From the NCBI RefSeq assembly GCF_005844085.1, contig NZ_VCDI01000003.1:270280-334279 (forward strand): 64,000 nucleotides of DNA, in the 5' to 3' direction. Position numbers and translations under genes: made by a program. Shown one piece after another: positions 41,145-50,045 of this stretch. This stretch comes from Lichenicoccus roseus (GTDB lineage: Bacteria; Pseudomonadota; Alphaproteobacteria; Acetobacterales; Acetobacteraceae). The notes beneath the pieces are model-generated. The model was not told where the DNA came from. It searched no databases and saw only the letters and a list, made by a program, of their open reading frames with translations. Each line of letters starts with the position of its first letter. The first letter of the stretch is position 1.

Positions 41145-42149
41145 TCAGCGCAGCGGGATCGGGACGTTGTTCACGCTCAGCAGGCCGTCGCCATACCTGA
41201 CCTGCCACTGCAGACGGTCGCCGTCCTGGCGCGCCATCAGGCGGGACAGGAACAAGGTGGTGTGAACGCGCGTCAGGCTCTGCAGCGCCGCCGCGTTGAC
41301 CAGGGCGTCGAAGTCGCGCGCGGTCAGCAGGATGTCGGCGGCGCTGTCCTGCGGGGTGGCGGCGGCGCTGGCGGTGCCGGTGCCGTGCAGGGTGGCGTCG
41401 CCGCGGGTGACGGTGATGTCGTCGATGGTGACCGGGATGCGCGCATCGGGGGCGGCGCCGCCGGCGGCGGAAAGCAGGGTCGGCACGCTGGACGCCGGCA
41501 GGGTGGCGGCGACCGACAGATGATCCGGCAGCAGGGTCGGCGGTGTCAGGCTGCCGGTGATGCCGTCGAGGCTGAGCGTGATGTGGATCGGGGCGTCGGG
41601 GCCGCTCCCGCCGGCGCCGTCCAGCCTCAGCGTCATGCGCCGGGCCAGCACATGGCCGGCGGCGCCATGCAGCGTCACCCCCTGCCAGCTGCCGACGTAA
41701 CCACCGCCGCGCAGCAGGCCGTCCACGACCGGATAGGCCGCCGCCTGCAGCACGTCGGCCGGGCAGCCGCTGCGGCCGGTGCCGGTGAGGGCGATCAGCA
41801 GCGCGGCGCCGGCGGCGGTGGAGGCGCGCTCGAGCGCCTCGGGGGTGGTCTGGACGCCGCGGCTGTCGACATGCAGCGAAGCTGCGGCGAAGGAGGGCGA
41901 GGGATCGGTCTCCTTGTCCCGGCCGGCATGCACGGGCGGCAGCTGGATGTGCAGGGCGCCGGCCTCGAACGCCGCAGACCTGCCGGACACGGCCTCGATC
42001 CGGTGCACGCCGACCGCGCTGGCGGTGCCGCAGCCGCCGGGCAGGCCCAGCGAGGTGGTGGTGGCGGCCACCGCCGGCTGCCAGCCCAGACAGGCCGCCC
42101 CGGCCAGGAGGGATCGGGCGGTCAGGTGGGTGATGGTCTTGCTCGGCAT
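41145..42149 (-). CDS. Exported protein of unknown function
   Basis: 334 residues. A signal peptide is likely (LTARSLLAGAACLGWQPAVA, cleavage after AVA). The remainder is mostly beta-rich and low in charge, with many Ala, Gly, Thr and Ser; segments such as HITLSLDGITGSLTPPTL and TIDDITVTRGDATLHGTG alternate like stacked strands, reminiscent of DUF2125 or AsmA-like periplasmic proteins. The C-terminal end is LQWQVRYGDGLLSVNNVPIPL. I do not recognise a definite family. It is divergent from the symporter gene with 78 bp between starts. Confidence 0.6.
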   Translation of the reverse strand: MPSKTITHLTARSLLAGAACLGWQPAVAATTTSLGLPGGCGTASAVGVHRIEAVSGRSAAFEAGALHIQLPPVHAGRDKETDPSPSFAAASLHVDSRGVQTTPEALERASTAAGAALLIALTGTGRSGCPADVLQAAAYPVVDGLLRGGGYVGSWQGVTLHGAAGHVLARRMTLRLDGAGGSGPDAPIHITLSLDGITGSLTPPTLLPDHLSVAATLPASSVPTLLSAAGGAAPDARIPVTIDDITVTRGDATLHGTGTASAAATPQDSAADILLTARDFDALVNAAALQSLTRVHTTLFLSRLMARQDGDRLQWQVRYGDGLLSVNNVPIPLR

Positions 42150-42227
42150 CCGACCCTAGGGTGGCGCAGCCCGGGTCGGCTTGCAATCGGCGCGTGCCGT
42201 GACGACCCTCATTGCGCGGAAGCCGGT

Positions 42228-43211
42228 ATGCCGAAGCTTGATCCATTCCTGCTGGCCCTGATCGCGACCCTGCTCCTGGCCAGCCTGTTGCCCTGCCGGG
42301 GCGCTGCGGTGCCGGTATTCTCGACCCTGACCGTGCTGGTGATCGCGGTGATGTTCTTCCTGCAGGGCGCGCGGCTGTCGCGGCAGGCGATGCTCGCTGG
42401 CCTCGGGCACTGGCGGCTGCATCTCGCCATCCTTGCCTGCACCTTCGCGGTGTTCCCGCTGATGGGCCTGGCGCTGCACGCGCTCTTTCCACACCTGCTC
42501 AGCCCCACGCTGTGGCTCGGCGTGCTGTTCGTGTGCGCGCTGCCGTCCACCGTGCAGTCCTCGATCGCCTTTACCTCGATCGGACGCGGCAATGTGCCGG
42601 CGGCGGTATGCGCCGCCACCGCCTCCAACCTGCTCGGCATCGCCATCACGCCGGTGCTGGTCGGGCTGCTGCTCAGCCGCAGCGGCGGCGGGATCTCGGT
42701 GCATGCGGTGCTTGACATCGTGCTGCAGCTGCTGCTGCCGTTCGTGCTCGGCCAGCTGCTGCAGCCGTGGATCGGCGGCTGGGCGCTGCGCAACAAGCGC
42801 CTGCTCGGCTTCACCGATCGCGGCTCGATCCTGATCGTGGTCTACACGGCCTTCAGCGAGGCGGTGGTGCAGGGGCTCTGGCACAAGCTGCCGCCGTCGA
42901 TGCTGGCGCTGGTGCTGCTGATCGACGCCGTGCTGTTGGCCGCCATCCTGCTGATCACCCGCTATGGCGCCCGCCTGCTCGGCTTTGCCCGCGAGGACGA
43001 GATCGCCATCGTGTTCTGCGGCTCGAAGAAGACGCTGGCGTCGGGGGTGCCGATGGCCGGCGTGCTGTTCCCGCCGGCGACGGTGGGCATGGTGGTGCTG
43101 CCGCTGATGATCTTCCACCAGCTGCAGCTGTTCGTCTGCGCGGTGATGGCGCGTCGCTACGGCGCCTCGGAAGCGGCGAACGAACCCGGGGCGGCTCAGC
43201 CGCGCACGTAG
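42228..43211 (+). CDS. Bile acid:sodium symporter family (SBF-like) transporter
   Basis: 327 residues from ATG 42228 (MPKLDPFLLALIATLLLASL). Nine or ten membrane helices are visible. Family segments are STLTVLVIAVMFFLQGARLS, LFVCALPSTVQSSIAFTSIGRGNVPAAVCAA and IVFCGSKKTLASGVPMAGVLFP, the last two containing the polar crossing region of BASS proteins (SBF_like, YfeH type). The substrate is unknown; YfeH-type members move organic anions with Na+. The gene overlaps the convergent frnE-type gene by 16 bp. Confidence 0.88.
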   Translation: MPKLDPFLLALIATLLLASLLPCRGAAVPVFSTLTVLVIAVMFFLQGARLSRQAMLAGLGHWRLHLAILACTFAVFPLMGLALHALFPHLLSPTLWLGVLFVCALPSTVQSSIAFTSIGRGNVPAAVCAATASNLLGIAITPVLVGLLLSRSGGGISVHAVLDIVLQLLLPFVLGQLLQPWIGGWALRNKRLLGFTDRGSILIVVYTAFSEAVVQGLWHKLPPSMLALVLLIDAVLLAAILLITRYGARLLGFAREDEIAIVFCGSKKTLASGVPMAGVLFPPATVGMVVLPLMIFHQLQLFVCAVMARRYGASEAANEPGAAQPRT

Positions 43212-43873
43212 TCGAACGCCTCCACCGCGGCGATATCGAGCAGCCGGTGGAACACTTCCGGCTCCTGCGCGCCGGACACCGCCATGCGGTCGCCGATCAC
43301 GAAGCAGGGCACGCCGCTGATGCCGAGCCGGTGCGCGCGGAGGTTCTCGCCGTGCACCACGTCGGCGCCCTCGCGCGAGCGCAGGAAATCAAGGGCCTCG
43401 AGCCCCTCGAGGCCGGTCTCTGCGGCGATCGCGGCAAGGGTGCCGATGTCGCCGATGTCGCGGCCCTCGGTGAAGTGCGCGACGAACAGCGCCTCCACCA
43501 GCTCGGTCGCCAGCCCGTGCGGTTGTCCGTAGCCGACCAGGCGGTGCGCATCGACGCTGGATGGCACATGCAGGATGCGGTCGAAGCGGAACTCCACGCC
43601 CTCGGCGGCACCGAGATGGGTGACGGCGGCATAGAGACGTCGGGCCCGCTCCTCGCCGCCGAACTTGCGCACGACGTAGTCGAAGCGTGACATCCCGGAA
43701 CGCGGCATGTCGGGGTTGAGCAGGAACGGCCGCCAGGTGATGTCGTAGCCGCAGGCCGTGCGCTCGGACAGCGCCCGCATCAGGCGGCGCACGCCGAGAT
43801 AGCACCACGGGCAAACGAAATCGTGGACGATCTCGAGAGCGATGCGCGGGCGCGGGGGGACGAGAGCGTTCAC
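43196..43873 (-). CDS. DsbA-family FrnE-like oxidoreductase
   Basis: 225 residues starting with GTG 43873. The active-site CPWC is at residues 21-24 (HDFVCPWCYLGVRRL). The helical insertion and the C-terminal ISGVPCFVIGDRMAVSGAQEPEVF, with the cis-Pro loop (GVPCFV), match the FrnE/2-hydroxychromene-2-carboxylate isomerase-like DsbA branch. No signal peptide is visible, so it should act in the cytoplasm as a disulfide oxidoreductase or isomerase. It ends inside the convergent symporter gene and is divergent from the TrpD2-like gene. Confidence 0.9.
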   Translation of the reverse strand: MNALVPPRPRIALEIVHDFVCPWCYLGVRRLMRALSERTACGYDITWRPFLLNPDMPRSGMSRFDYVVRKFGGEERARRLYAAVTHLGAAEGVEFRFDRILHVPSSVDAHRLVGYGQPHGLATELVEALFVAHFTEGRDIGDIGTLAAIAAETGLEGLEALDFLRSREGADVVHGENLRAHRLGISGVPCFVIGDRMAVSGAQEPEVFHRLLDIAAVEAFDYVRG

Positions 43874-43984
43874 GGGGCGACTTTGGCGCGGTTTGGACGA
43901 TAATCGGGGAAAGCCGCCGCAAAAGCCAGCACTCCCGCAGGCCGCGCGCAGCTTGCGCAGGCCGGCGCCGACAGGAGCCCATCC

Positions 43985-45061
43985 ATGGATCAGACAGTGA
44001 AAAAGACGATCGACCGGGACGGGCTGCAAGATCGCTTCGCCGGGTTCGTGGCGACCCTGGGACGCGGTCCAGGGCGTTCGCGGGCGCTGACCCGGGAGGA
44101 GGCGCGCGAGGCGTTCGGCATGGCGCTGCGTGGCGATGCGGACCCGGCGCAGGTCGGCGCGTTCCTGATGCTGCTGCGCTATCGCGGCGAGGATCTGGCG
44201 GAGATCACCGGCCTGATCGAGGCGGCGCGGGACGAGGCCGGGCTGGGCCGTGCGGGTGTTGCGGCCGGCTTCCCGGTGGTCGATCTCGACTGGCCCAGCT
44301 ACGGCGCCGGTCGAACGCGCGGGGCGCCCTGGTTCCTGCTTTCGGCGCTGGCGCTGGCGCAATCCGGGATGCGCGTGCTGATGCACGGCTCCAACGAGTT
44401 CTCCGGCGGCCTCAGCGTCGACAGCGTGCTGCCGTCGCTCGGACTTGCGGCCTGCCGGGACGCCGGGTGCGTCGCAGGGTGCCTGCAGCGCGACCGCTTC
44501 GCCTACTGGCCGGTCGCCGCGATGGCGCCGCGGGTCGGCGACTTCCTCGCCATGCGCCGGCTGTTCGGGTTGCGGTCGCCGGTCAACACGGTGGCCAGGC
44601 TGCTCGACCCGGCGGACGCCGCCGCCTCGGTCGACGGCGTATTCCACCCCCCCTACATCGCGCTGCATCTCGGCGTGGCTGCCCTGCTCGAACGTCCGGC
44701 GCTGCTGGTGCTGAAGGGCGGTGGCGGCGAGGCGGAGCGTTCGCCGGGCAAGGACATCGCGGTGCATCTGCAGTTCGCCGGTGCGCCGCCGCGCGAGCTT
44801 CTGCTGCCGGCGCTGCAGCCTACGGGACCGCGTGGCGATCCGTCGGCCGACAGCGCGGCGACGATGCTCCGTGTCTGGCATGACCGCGACGAGGCCGACC
44901 CGCTACTGTCGACGGCGCGCAACACCGTGGTGGGCACGATCGCGATGGCCCTGCTGGCGACCGCCCAGCCGGATCGCGCCCCCGACCCGGAGCACGCCGA
45001 TCAGACCGCAAGAGCCATCTGGCACCGGCGCGCGACGCAGCCCGCATCCAGCGCCGGTTGA
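43985..45061 (+). CDS. TrpD2/YbiB-like glycosyltransferase family 3 protein
   Basis: 358 residues with the fold of anthranilate phosphoribosyltransferase: helical N-terminal domain (LTREEAREAFGMALRGD..QVGAFLMLLRYRGE) and an alpha/beta domain. The TrpD substrate motif KHGNR is replaced by MHGSNEFSGG, which excludes a normal TrpD and fits the TrpD2/YbiB group, shown for E. coli YbiB to bind nucleic acids. VFHPPYIALHLGVAALL and KGGGGEAERSPGK near 230-260 are also typical. The C-terminal 40 residues are hydrophilic. The role here is unknown. Confidence 0.85.
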   Translation: MDQTVKKTIDRDGLQDRFAGFVATLGRGPGRSRALTREEAREAFGMALRGDADPAQVGAFLMLLRYRGEDLAEITGLIEAARDEAGLGRAGVAAGFPVVDLDWPSYGAGRTRGAPWFLLSALALAQSGMRVLMHGSNEFSGGLSVDSVLPSLGLAACRDAGCVAGCLQRDRFAYWPVAAMAPRVGDFLAMRRLFGLRSPVNTVARLLDPADAAASVDGVFHPPYIALHLGVAALLERPALLVLKGGGGEAERSPGKDIAVHLQFAGAPPRELLLPALQPTGPRGDPSADSAATMLRVWHDRDEADPLLSTARNTVVGTIAMALLATAQPDRAPDPEHADQTARAIWHRRATQPASSAG

Positions 45062-45198
45062 TCGCAAGATCGGGAACTGTTGCCATCTGTAGCGTTCTAC
45101 CGGCACTAGGGCGACACCCGGCCATTCCGGCCCGCCCGGCTCCCGAGGCTTGATCGCGTGGATCTGCCCCGGGGGCTGAAAACAAGGAGCTCCGTATC

Positions 45199-45420
45199 AT
45201 GAAGACCATTCTGCTTTCCGCCGGCTCGGCAATGCTCATGCTGGCCGCCGTCGCGTCCCAGCCCGCGGACGCCAAGGGCTGCCTGAAGGGCGCCGCGGTC
45301 GGCGGTGTCGGCGGACACATGGCCGGCCATCACGGCCTGGTCGGCGCCGGCGTAGGCTGCGCGGTTGGTCATCACATGGCCAACAAGAAGGCCGCCCAGT
45401 CCGCCAACCCGCCGAGCTGA
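45199..45420 (+). CDS. Small secreted Gly/His-rich protein
   Basis: 73 residues. A signal peptide (MKTILLSAGSAMLMLAAVA, cleavage near ADA) leaves a mature part of about 48 residues with two Cys, several His and Gly-x3-Gly spacing (GAAVGGVGGHMAGHHGLVGAG), like a glycine-zipper segment. AAGGAGCT upstream of the ATG is the ribosome binding site, and a strong terminator follows. Function unknown; glycine-zipper proteins often sit in or at the outer membrane. Confidence 0.75.
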   Translation: MKTILLSAGSAMLMLAAVASQPADAKGCLKGAAVGGVGGHMAGHHGLVGAGVGCAVGHHMANKKAAQSANPPS

Positions 45421-45429
45421 GGTGTCTCT

Positions 45430-45460
45430 CCGTCCCGCGGGCCCGGTGCCCGCGGGACGG
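45430..45460. terminator. Strong hairpin terminator between converging genes
   Basis: CCGTCCCGCGGGC (45430-45442), loop CCGGT and GCCCGCGGGACGG (45448-45460) make a perfect 13-bp stem. It lies between the small secreted protein and the alpha-E gene and may serve both. Confidence 0.75.
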
Positions 45461-45480
45461 AACCTCAACGTTTCGCCGGT

Positions 45481-46611
45481 TCAAGATTGATCTTGTGTAT
45501 TACCGCTTGACCTGGGACCTCCGAGCGACTGGGTCATCCCTCCCAGCGTCTGCGTCATGCTGCCCATCGTCTGGCTCATGCCGCCCTGCGACTGCGCCAA
45601 TGTGCTCGCGCCACCATCGACTGCCTGCTCGGGCAGGACAAGCTCCGGCGGCGGCGGCCAGAAGGCGCTGGCAATCCCCTCCTGGATCTGCCGCAACTCC
45701 AGCTGCACCCAGTCGAGGAATTCGTGCAGGCCGCGCACGATGATCTGCTCGATGGTCTGGTCGAGCAGCGAGGCACGCAACTCGTCCAGCCGTTCCAGGA
45801 TCATGCCGCTGCGACGCAGGCCGTAGTCGGTGCGGAGCTGTCCCACCGCCCAGTAGACCTGCCGCAGCGTGAGCGCCAGCGAGCGCGGGAACGCGTTGTT
45901 CAGCAGCAGGAACCCGGCGACATCCTTAGGCCGCAGCACGCGCGGCATGGTGCGCCGGAACGCATGATAGCCGGCGGCGGCGCGCAGCACGGCGCTCCAC
46001 TGGCTGACATCCACCTCGGAGCCGATGCCGGCCTCCTCGGGCAGCAGCGTGTGGTACTTGATGTCGACCAGGCGGGTGATCTGGTCGGCGCGCTCCAGAT
46101 ACTTGCCGATCATGTAGAAGTACCACCCCTGGTCCCGGTAGAACGTCCCCTCGGTGATGCCGTAGTGGGTCTGGCATTCCTGCTTCACCCGGGCGCAAAG
46201 GGCCGACAGGTGCGAGGGCCGTACGTCGTTGGGGCCGAGGCGGCGGATCCAGTTGTGGAACACGTTGATATGCGTCCACATCTCGGTCGAGATCAGCGGA
46301 CGCAGCGTGCGCGCGTTCTCCCGCGCCATGTTGACGATGGAGGCGATCGAGTTGCCGTGCCCGGTGTCGAGCACATAGAACTCGGTCACGCTGGCGGCGT
46401 CGGCCACCGCGTGGCGGGCGCGGAACGGCTCGTCGTCGGCGTTGATCTGCACCACCGACGCCCAGCCGTCGCGCCCGGTCCCGGTGCGCACGAAAGTCTC
46501 CGTCACGTCGAGCACGCGCGCGAGGTTCTCGATACGCTCCATGTAGCGGGCCAGCCAAACCGTGCTCTCGGCGTAGCGCGACAGCAGGTCGGACGAGCGG
46601 ATCGGCTCCAT
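45481..46611 (-). CDS. Alpha-E domain protein
   Basis: 376 residues from ATG 46611; a TTG at 46686 overlapping the upstream stop would add a Gly/Ser/Asn-rich leader. The alpha-E family start LLSRYAESTVWLARYMERIENLARVLDV is clear (read here in two parts, LLSRYAESTVWLARYMER and IENLARVLDV), with DQGWYFYMIGKYLERADQITRLVDIKY following. The C-terminus carries three seven-residue repeats (GGMSQTM, GSMTQTL, GGMTQSL). Such proteins accompany circularly permuted ATP-grasp proteins and transglutaminases in a proposed peptide-synthesis system. The ATP-grasp partner lies 72 bp upstream. Confidence 0.88.
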   Translation of the reverse strand: MEPIRSSDLLSRYAESTVWLARYMERIENLARVLDVTETFVRTGTGRDGWASVVQINADDEPFRARHAVADAASVTEFYVLDTGHGNSIASIVNMARENARTLRPLISTEMWTHINVFHNWIRRLGPNDVRPSHLSALCARVKQECQTHYGITEGTFYRDQGWYFYMIGKYLERADQITRLVDIKYHTLLPEEAGIGSEVDVSQWSAVLRAAAGYHAFRRTMPRVLRPKDVAGFLLLNNAFPRSLALTLRQVYWAVGQLRTDYGLRRSGMILERLDELRASLLDQTIEQIIVRGLHEFLDWVQLELRQIQEGIASAFWPPPPELVLPEQAVDGGASTLAQSQGGMSQTMGSMTQTLGGMTQSLGGPRSSGNTQDQS

Positions 46612-46682
46612 CTCGTCGGGATAGCGACCGCTGCCGCCGCCGTTGCTGCCGTTGGCGAGGCCGCCGCTGCCGTTGGGCGCGC

Positions 46683-48134
46683 TCAAGCCAGCACCCAGGT
46701 GTCCTTGGAGCCACCTCCCTGCGACGAGTTCACCACCAGCGAGTTGCGTCGCAGCGCCACCCGCGACAGGCCACCGGGCAGCACCCAGGTCGAGCGGCCG
46801 GTGACCGCGAACGGCCGCAGGTCGACATGGCGCGGCTCGATGGCGGTCTCGCACAGGGTCGGGCAGGTGGACAGGCTGATCACCGGCTGGCTGATGTAGT
46901 TGGCGGGGTCGGCGAGCAGCTTGGCACGGAACTCCGCAAGCTCCGACTTCGAGGCGTGCGGCCCGATGATCAGCCCGTAGCCGCCGCTCTCGCCGACCGG
47001 CTTCACCACCAGCTCGGCGAGGTGGTCGAGGGTGTATTGTAGCCCGTCCGGCTCGGCGCAGATGCGGGTGTCGACGTTGTGCAGGATCGGGTCCTGGTCG
47101 AGGTAGTAGCGGATGATGCGCGGCATGTAGGCGTAGATCGCCTTGTCGTCGGCGACCCCGGTGCCGACCGCATTGGCGATGGCGACGTTGCCGGCGCGCC
47201 AGGCGTCGATCAGGCCGCGCACGCCGAGCTGGCTGTCCGGCCGGAACACGTCGGGGTCGAGGAAGTCGTCGTTCAGGCGGCGGTAGATCGCGTGCACCGG
47301 CCGCAGCCCGGCGATGGTGCGCATGTAGACCCGGCGGTTCTCGACGATCAGGTCGCGGCCCTCGACCAGCGGGACGCCCATCTCGCGGGCCAGGAAGACG
47401 TGCTCGAAATAGGCCGAGTTGTAGATGCCGGGCGACAGCAGCACGACCTGCGGGTCGAGCACGCCGGCGGGGGACGCATCGACCAGCGCCTGGCGCAGAC
47501 GCACGCCGTAATCCTCGACCCCGCGCAGCCGGAAGCCGCTGGCGAGGTCGGGCAGCACGCGCAGCGTCATGTGCCGGTTCTCGATAACGTAGGAGACGCC
47601 CGATGGGGTGCGGGCGTTGTCCTCCAGCACCAGGAAGCGGCCTTCGCCGTCGCGCACGATGTCGGTGCCGTTGACGTGGACATAGACGCCGAGCGGCACG
47701 TCGAGGCCCATCATCTCGGGGCGGAAGTTGCTGTTGCCGACCACCAGGGCGCGCGGGAGGATGCCGTCGGCCAGGATCTTCTGGTCGTGGTAGATGTCCC
47801 ACAGGAAGGCGTTGATGGCGGTGACCCGCTGCACCACGCCGCGCTCGATGATGTCCCACTCGCGCGCGGTCAGCACGCGCGGGATCAGGTCGAACGGCAG
47901 GATGCGGTCGATGGCGTTGCGGTCGGAATAGACCGTGAAGGTGATGCCGAGGTTGTAGAGCTCGGCCTCGGCGGTGGCGGCGCGCCGGCCGAGTTCGGCG
48001 AGATCCATGCGCGACAGCCGCTCGCGGATCAGGGCGAGGTCGGGGTTGTCCGGCTCGAGGCCGTTCATCAGCTCGCAGAAGGCGGTGCAGTCGTAGCCTT
48101 CGAGCAGGCCGCCGGTGGGGGCCTCGCTGCTCAT
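46683..48134 (-). CDS. Circularly permuted ATP-grasp protein (type 2)
   Basis: 483 residues from ATG 48134. The frame is open upstream but Ala/Pro-rich and without a better start. Diagnostic segments are DIIERGVVQRVTAINAFLWDIYHDQKILADG (seen as ERGVVQRVTAINAFLWD), FLVLEDNARTPSGVSYVIENR, LLSPGIYNSAYFEHVFLAREMG and VVKPVGESGGYGLIIGP. The family (DUF404/DUF407 type) is predicted to form amide bonds using ATP. It is co-directional with the alpha-E gene; the transglutaminase-like third partner is absent next to them. The tRNA-Ser gene lies 206 bp upstream on the other strand. Confidence 0.9.
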   Translation of the reverse strand: MSSEAPTGGLLEGYDCTAFCELMNGLEPDNPDLALIRERLSRMDLAELGRRAATAEAELYNLGITFTVYSDRNAIDRILPFDLIPRVLTAREWDIIERGVVQRVTAINAFLWDIYHDQKILADGILPRALVVGNSNFRPEMMGLDVPLGVYVHVNGTDIVRDGEGRFLVLEDNARTPSGVSYVIENRHMTLRVLPDLASGFRLRGVEDYGVRLRQALVDASPAGVLDPQVVLLSPGIYNSAYFEHVFLAREMGVPLVEGRDLIVENRRVYMRTIAGLRPVHAIYRRLNDDFLDPDVFRPDSQLGVRGLIDAWRAGNVAIANAVGTGVADDKAIYAYMPRIIRYYLDQDPILHNVDTRICAEPDGLQYTLDHLAELVVKPVGESGGYGLIIGPHASKSELAEFRAKLLADPANYISQPVISLSTCPTLCETAIEPRHVDLRPFAVTGRSTWVLPGGLSRVALRRNSLVVNSSQGGGSKDTWVLA

Positions 48135-48302
48135 GCGGCGCGTGGCCTCGTGGACCGTCGTGTCGGGGGCCGGGTCCGGCGCGGGCCGGGGATCAGGCGC
48201 GAGGAGAGCATTCCGTCCACCTGCTGTGAGACCAACCCCTACGGTTGCAAGAATCGATCCGCTCGCCAAGCCCCCTGGCGTCCGGGCGCCTTGCGCGAGG
48301 CG

Positions 48303-48332
48303 TTGCCGGGGAGGGGGGTGGGGCGTTATGTG
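48303..48332 (+). promoter_or_regulatory. Likely promoter of tRNA-Ser
   Basis: TTGCCG (48303-48308), an 18-base G-rich spacer and TATGTG (48327-48332) end 8 bp before the tRNA. Confidence 0.4.
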
Positions 48333-48340
48333 GGGGGACC

Positions 48341-48430
48341 GGATGGGTGGCCGAGTGGTTTAAGGCAGCGGTCTTGAAAACCGCCGTGCGTGTGAGCGTA
48401 CCGTGGGTTCGAATCCCACCCCTTCCGCCA
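48341..48430 (+). tRNA. tRNA-Ser (anticodon TGA)
   Basis: 90 nt including an encoded CCA. The anticodon stem GCGGT/ACCGC holds loop CTTGAAA, so the anticodon is TGA at 48375-48377. A long variable arm (CGTGCGTGTGAGCGTACCG region) is typical of serine tRNAs, and the T arm is GTGGG-TTCGAAT-CCCAC. The acceptor stem GGATGGG against CCCTTCC has one T-T mismatch at the fourth pair. The low-GC polysaccharide region begins directly after its 3' end. Confidence 0.93.
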
Positions 48431-48611
48431 CGCCAGTGTTGATCTTCACGACGTAAAGGTTTGATTGGCCGTTATCGATGAAATACTAGAGGGGCATGTG
48501 CGTCATCACTCACATCATGCCGCTACTCAAATACTAACTGTCATTTTCCAGCTACATCTGCTTACAATGAGCGGCATAGTGAGACTACCTGAGGTCTCTG
48601 CGACGGCTAAT

Positions 48612-50045
48612 CTAGTTGGACTGGTCAGGCCACGGAACACTAGTTTGCGGTCGTGTTGTTGCCTCGTTATTTGAAGCCATCGGGCGTGCAAGAAGAAGTC
48701 CTAATGCGAGGTAGAGAAAGACGCCATGTTCAGCTGTGTGCTGGTCACCAAACGGCAACTGCGCGATGCCAAACAGCGCCGTAGCGAGTTCTGCGAAGGC
48801 TGAGGGATCACCACTCGAACGCGCAACACGCCATCCCTGCATCAGCAACGCAAAGAGGATGAAGAGGAAAATTGAACCTCCGATCACACCCAAGCTGACG
48901 TAAATATCGAGCAATCCACTATCTATCGCCGTATGGTTACCAACGCTAATATAGATCGTATTGGTTGACCATCCGATACCGCGTCCAAACTTGTACTCAT
49001 CGAGCATTGAGGCAGCCGACAAATATTGTGTCCAGCGTTCCTGTGCACTATTGTCGTCCTGTAGGTGGGTTACAGATCCCACCGAACCCATTAACTTTTT
49101 GCTGGCTGCTGGTATTGAGAGCACTAATATTACAGAAACGGCAAGACAGGCCGCGAGTTTAACTAAGTTTCGTCTTAGCAACTTGTCACGTCCAACAACG
49201 GCTAGTGCTAGGAGCGCGACCAGGAAGGCCGCCAAAGCTGCCCGTTGCGTCGTAAAAATTAGTGCGATGAGCGAAATCACCCAGATTAGGATGCGAACCC
49301 TGGGCAGCATCAGCAGAAGACCAGAACAGAGCATCGCCGCCAGGCTGCCTGGTGAGTTCATCGTTGCAAAGACACGAACCAAAAATGGCTCGGGAAAGCC
49401 TATGCTCTGGATCGGCGCCTCCTTCATAAAGTAAGCATCCCAGGGCAAGATGGAAACAAACTGCTCGATGCCGTACAGCGCAACTACTGGAACCGCAAGC
49501 GCGAAGACACTCCTAACATTTTCTCGCATACTAGAAAGATGCTTCGCCTGCGCAAATATGTAGAGCGCACACCAGACGGGCGCCAGCCAACGCATAGCGG
49601 CCATCATGGGGTCTTTGATCGAGCCAGTATCCAGCGAAATCCCGACGCCCGCGGTAACCGTCAGGATTAGTAACAGCATCTCGGGAGCGTAGCGCCGTCC
49701 ATTGATTAGATGTAGCAGGACCGGACCAGAGGATGCAAAGATCACGCAGTATGGTGCGAGCATGATTGGGTTTGTCTGGGAAAAAGACGTTCGCCAATCA
49801 ACGTAATGCCGAAATGCGGGCGATAAGATTAGAGACCATAACAGCGCTTGAATGTAGTCGGATGGGGAACGACTACACCAGAAAAGCGCCATCAACGTGA
49901 AAGCTAGTGGCCACATCAGCTTGGCCAGCGAACCGCCGCCGACAGAAGTGATAGCAACGAGCACCGCGAGCACCGCAAGCGACAGGGAGCTTCCTGGCCC
50001 GAGCAACAGCCCGGACCTCCGCACTAGCTTCAAAAGCACCCGCAA
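48612..50045 (-). CDS. O-antigen ligase/Wzy-like polysaccharide polymerase
   Basis: Up to 477 residues; the frame opens at TTG 50045 and GTG 50039 is equally likely, with GAGAAAG just upstream. About eleven membrane helices and one large hydrophilic loop (residues ~320-390: QDDNSAQERWTQYLSAASML.. FGRGIGWSTN) match the Wzy/WaaL topology, with Arg and a conserved GRGIGW-type motif in the loop. It would polymerise repeat units on the periplasmic face. The gene has much lower GC than the core genes and is divergent from the glycosyltransferase operon. Confidence 0.82.
   Translation of the reverse strand: MRVLLKLVRRSGLLLGPGSSLSLAVLAVLVAITSVGGGSLAKLMWPLAFTLMALFWCSRSPSDYIQALLWSLILSPAFRHYVDWRTSFSQTNPIMLAPYCVIFASSGPVLLHLINGRRYAPEMLLLILTVTAGVGISLDTGSIKDPMMAAMRWLAPVWCALYIFAQAKHLSSMRENVRSVFALAVPVVALYGIEQFVSILPWDAYFMKEAPIQSIGFPEPFLVRVFATMNSPGSLAAMLCSGLLLMLPRVRILIWVISLIALIFTTQRAALAAFLVALLALAVVGRDKLLRRNLVKLAACLAVSVILVLSIPAASKKLMGSVGSVTHLQDDNSAQERWTQYLSAASMLDEYKFGRGIGWSTNTIYISVGNHTAIDSGLLDIYVSLGVIGGSIFLFILFALLMQGWRVARSSGDPSAFAELATALFGIAQLPFGDQHTAEHGVFLYLALGLLLARPMASNNEATTRPQTSVPWPDQSN

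Noticed and set aside
48465..48674. Short frame after tRNA-Ser on the plus strand
   Set aside because: 69 residues without a ribosome binding site or family resemblance, running into the antisense end of the polymerase gene.
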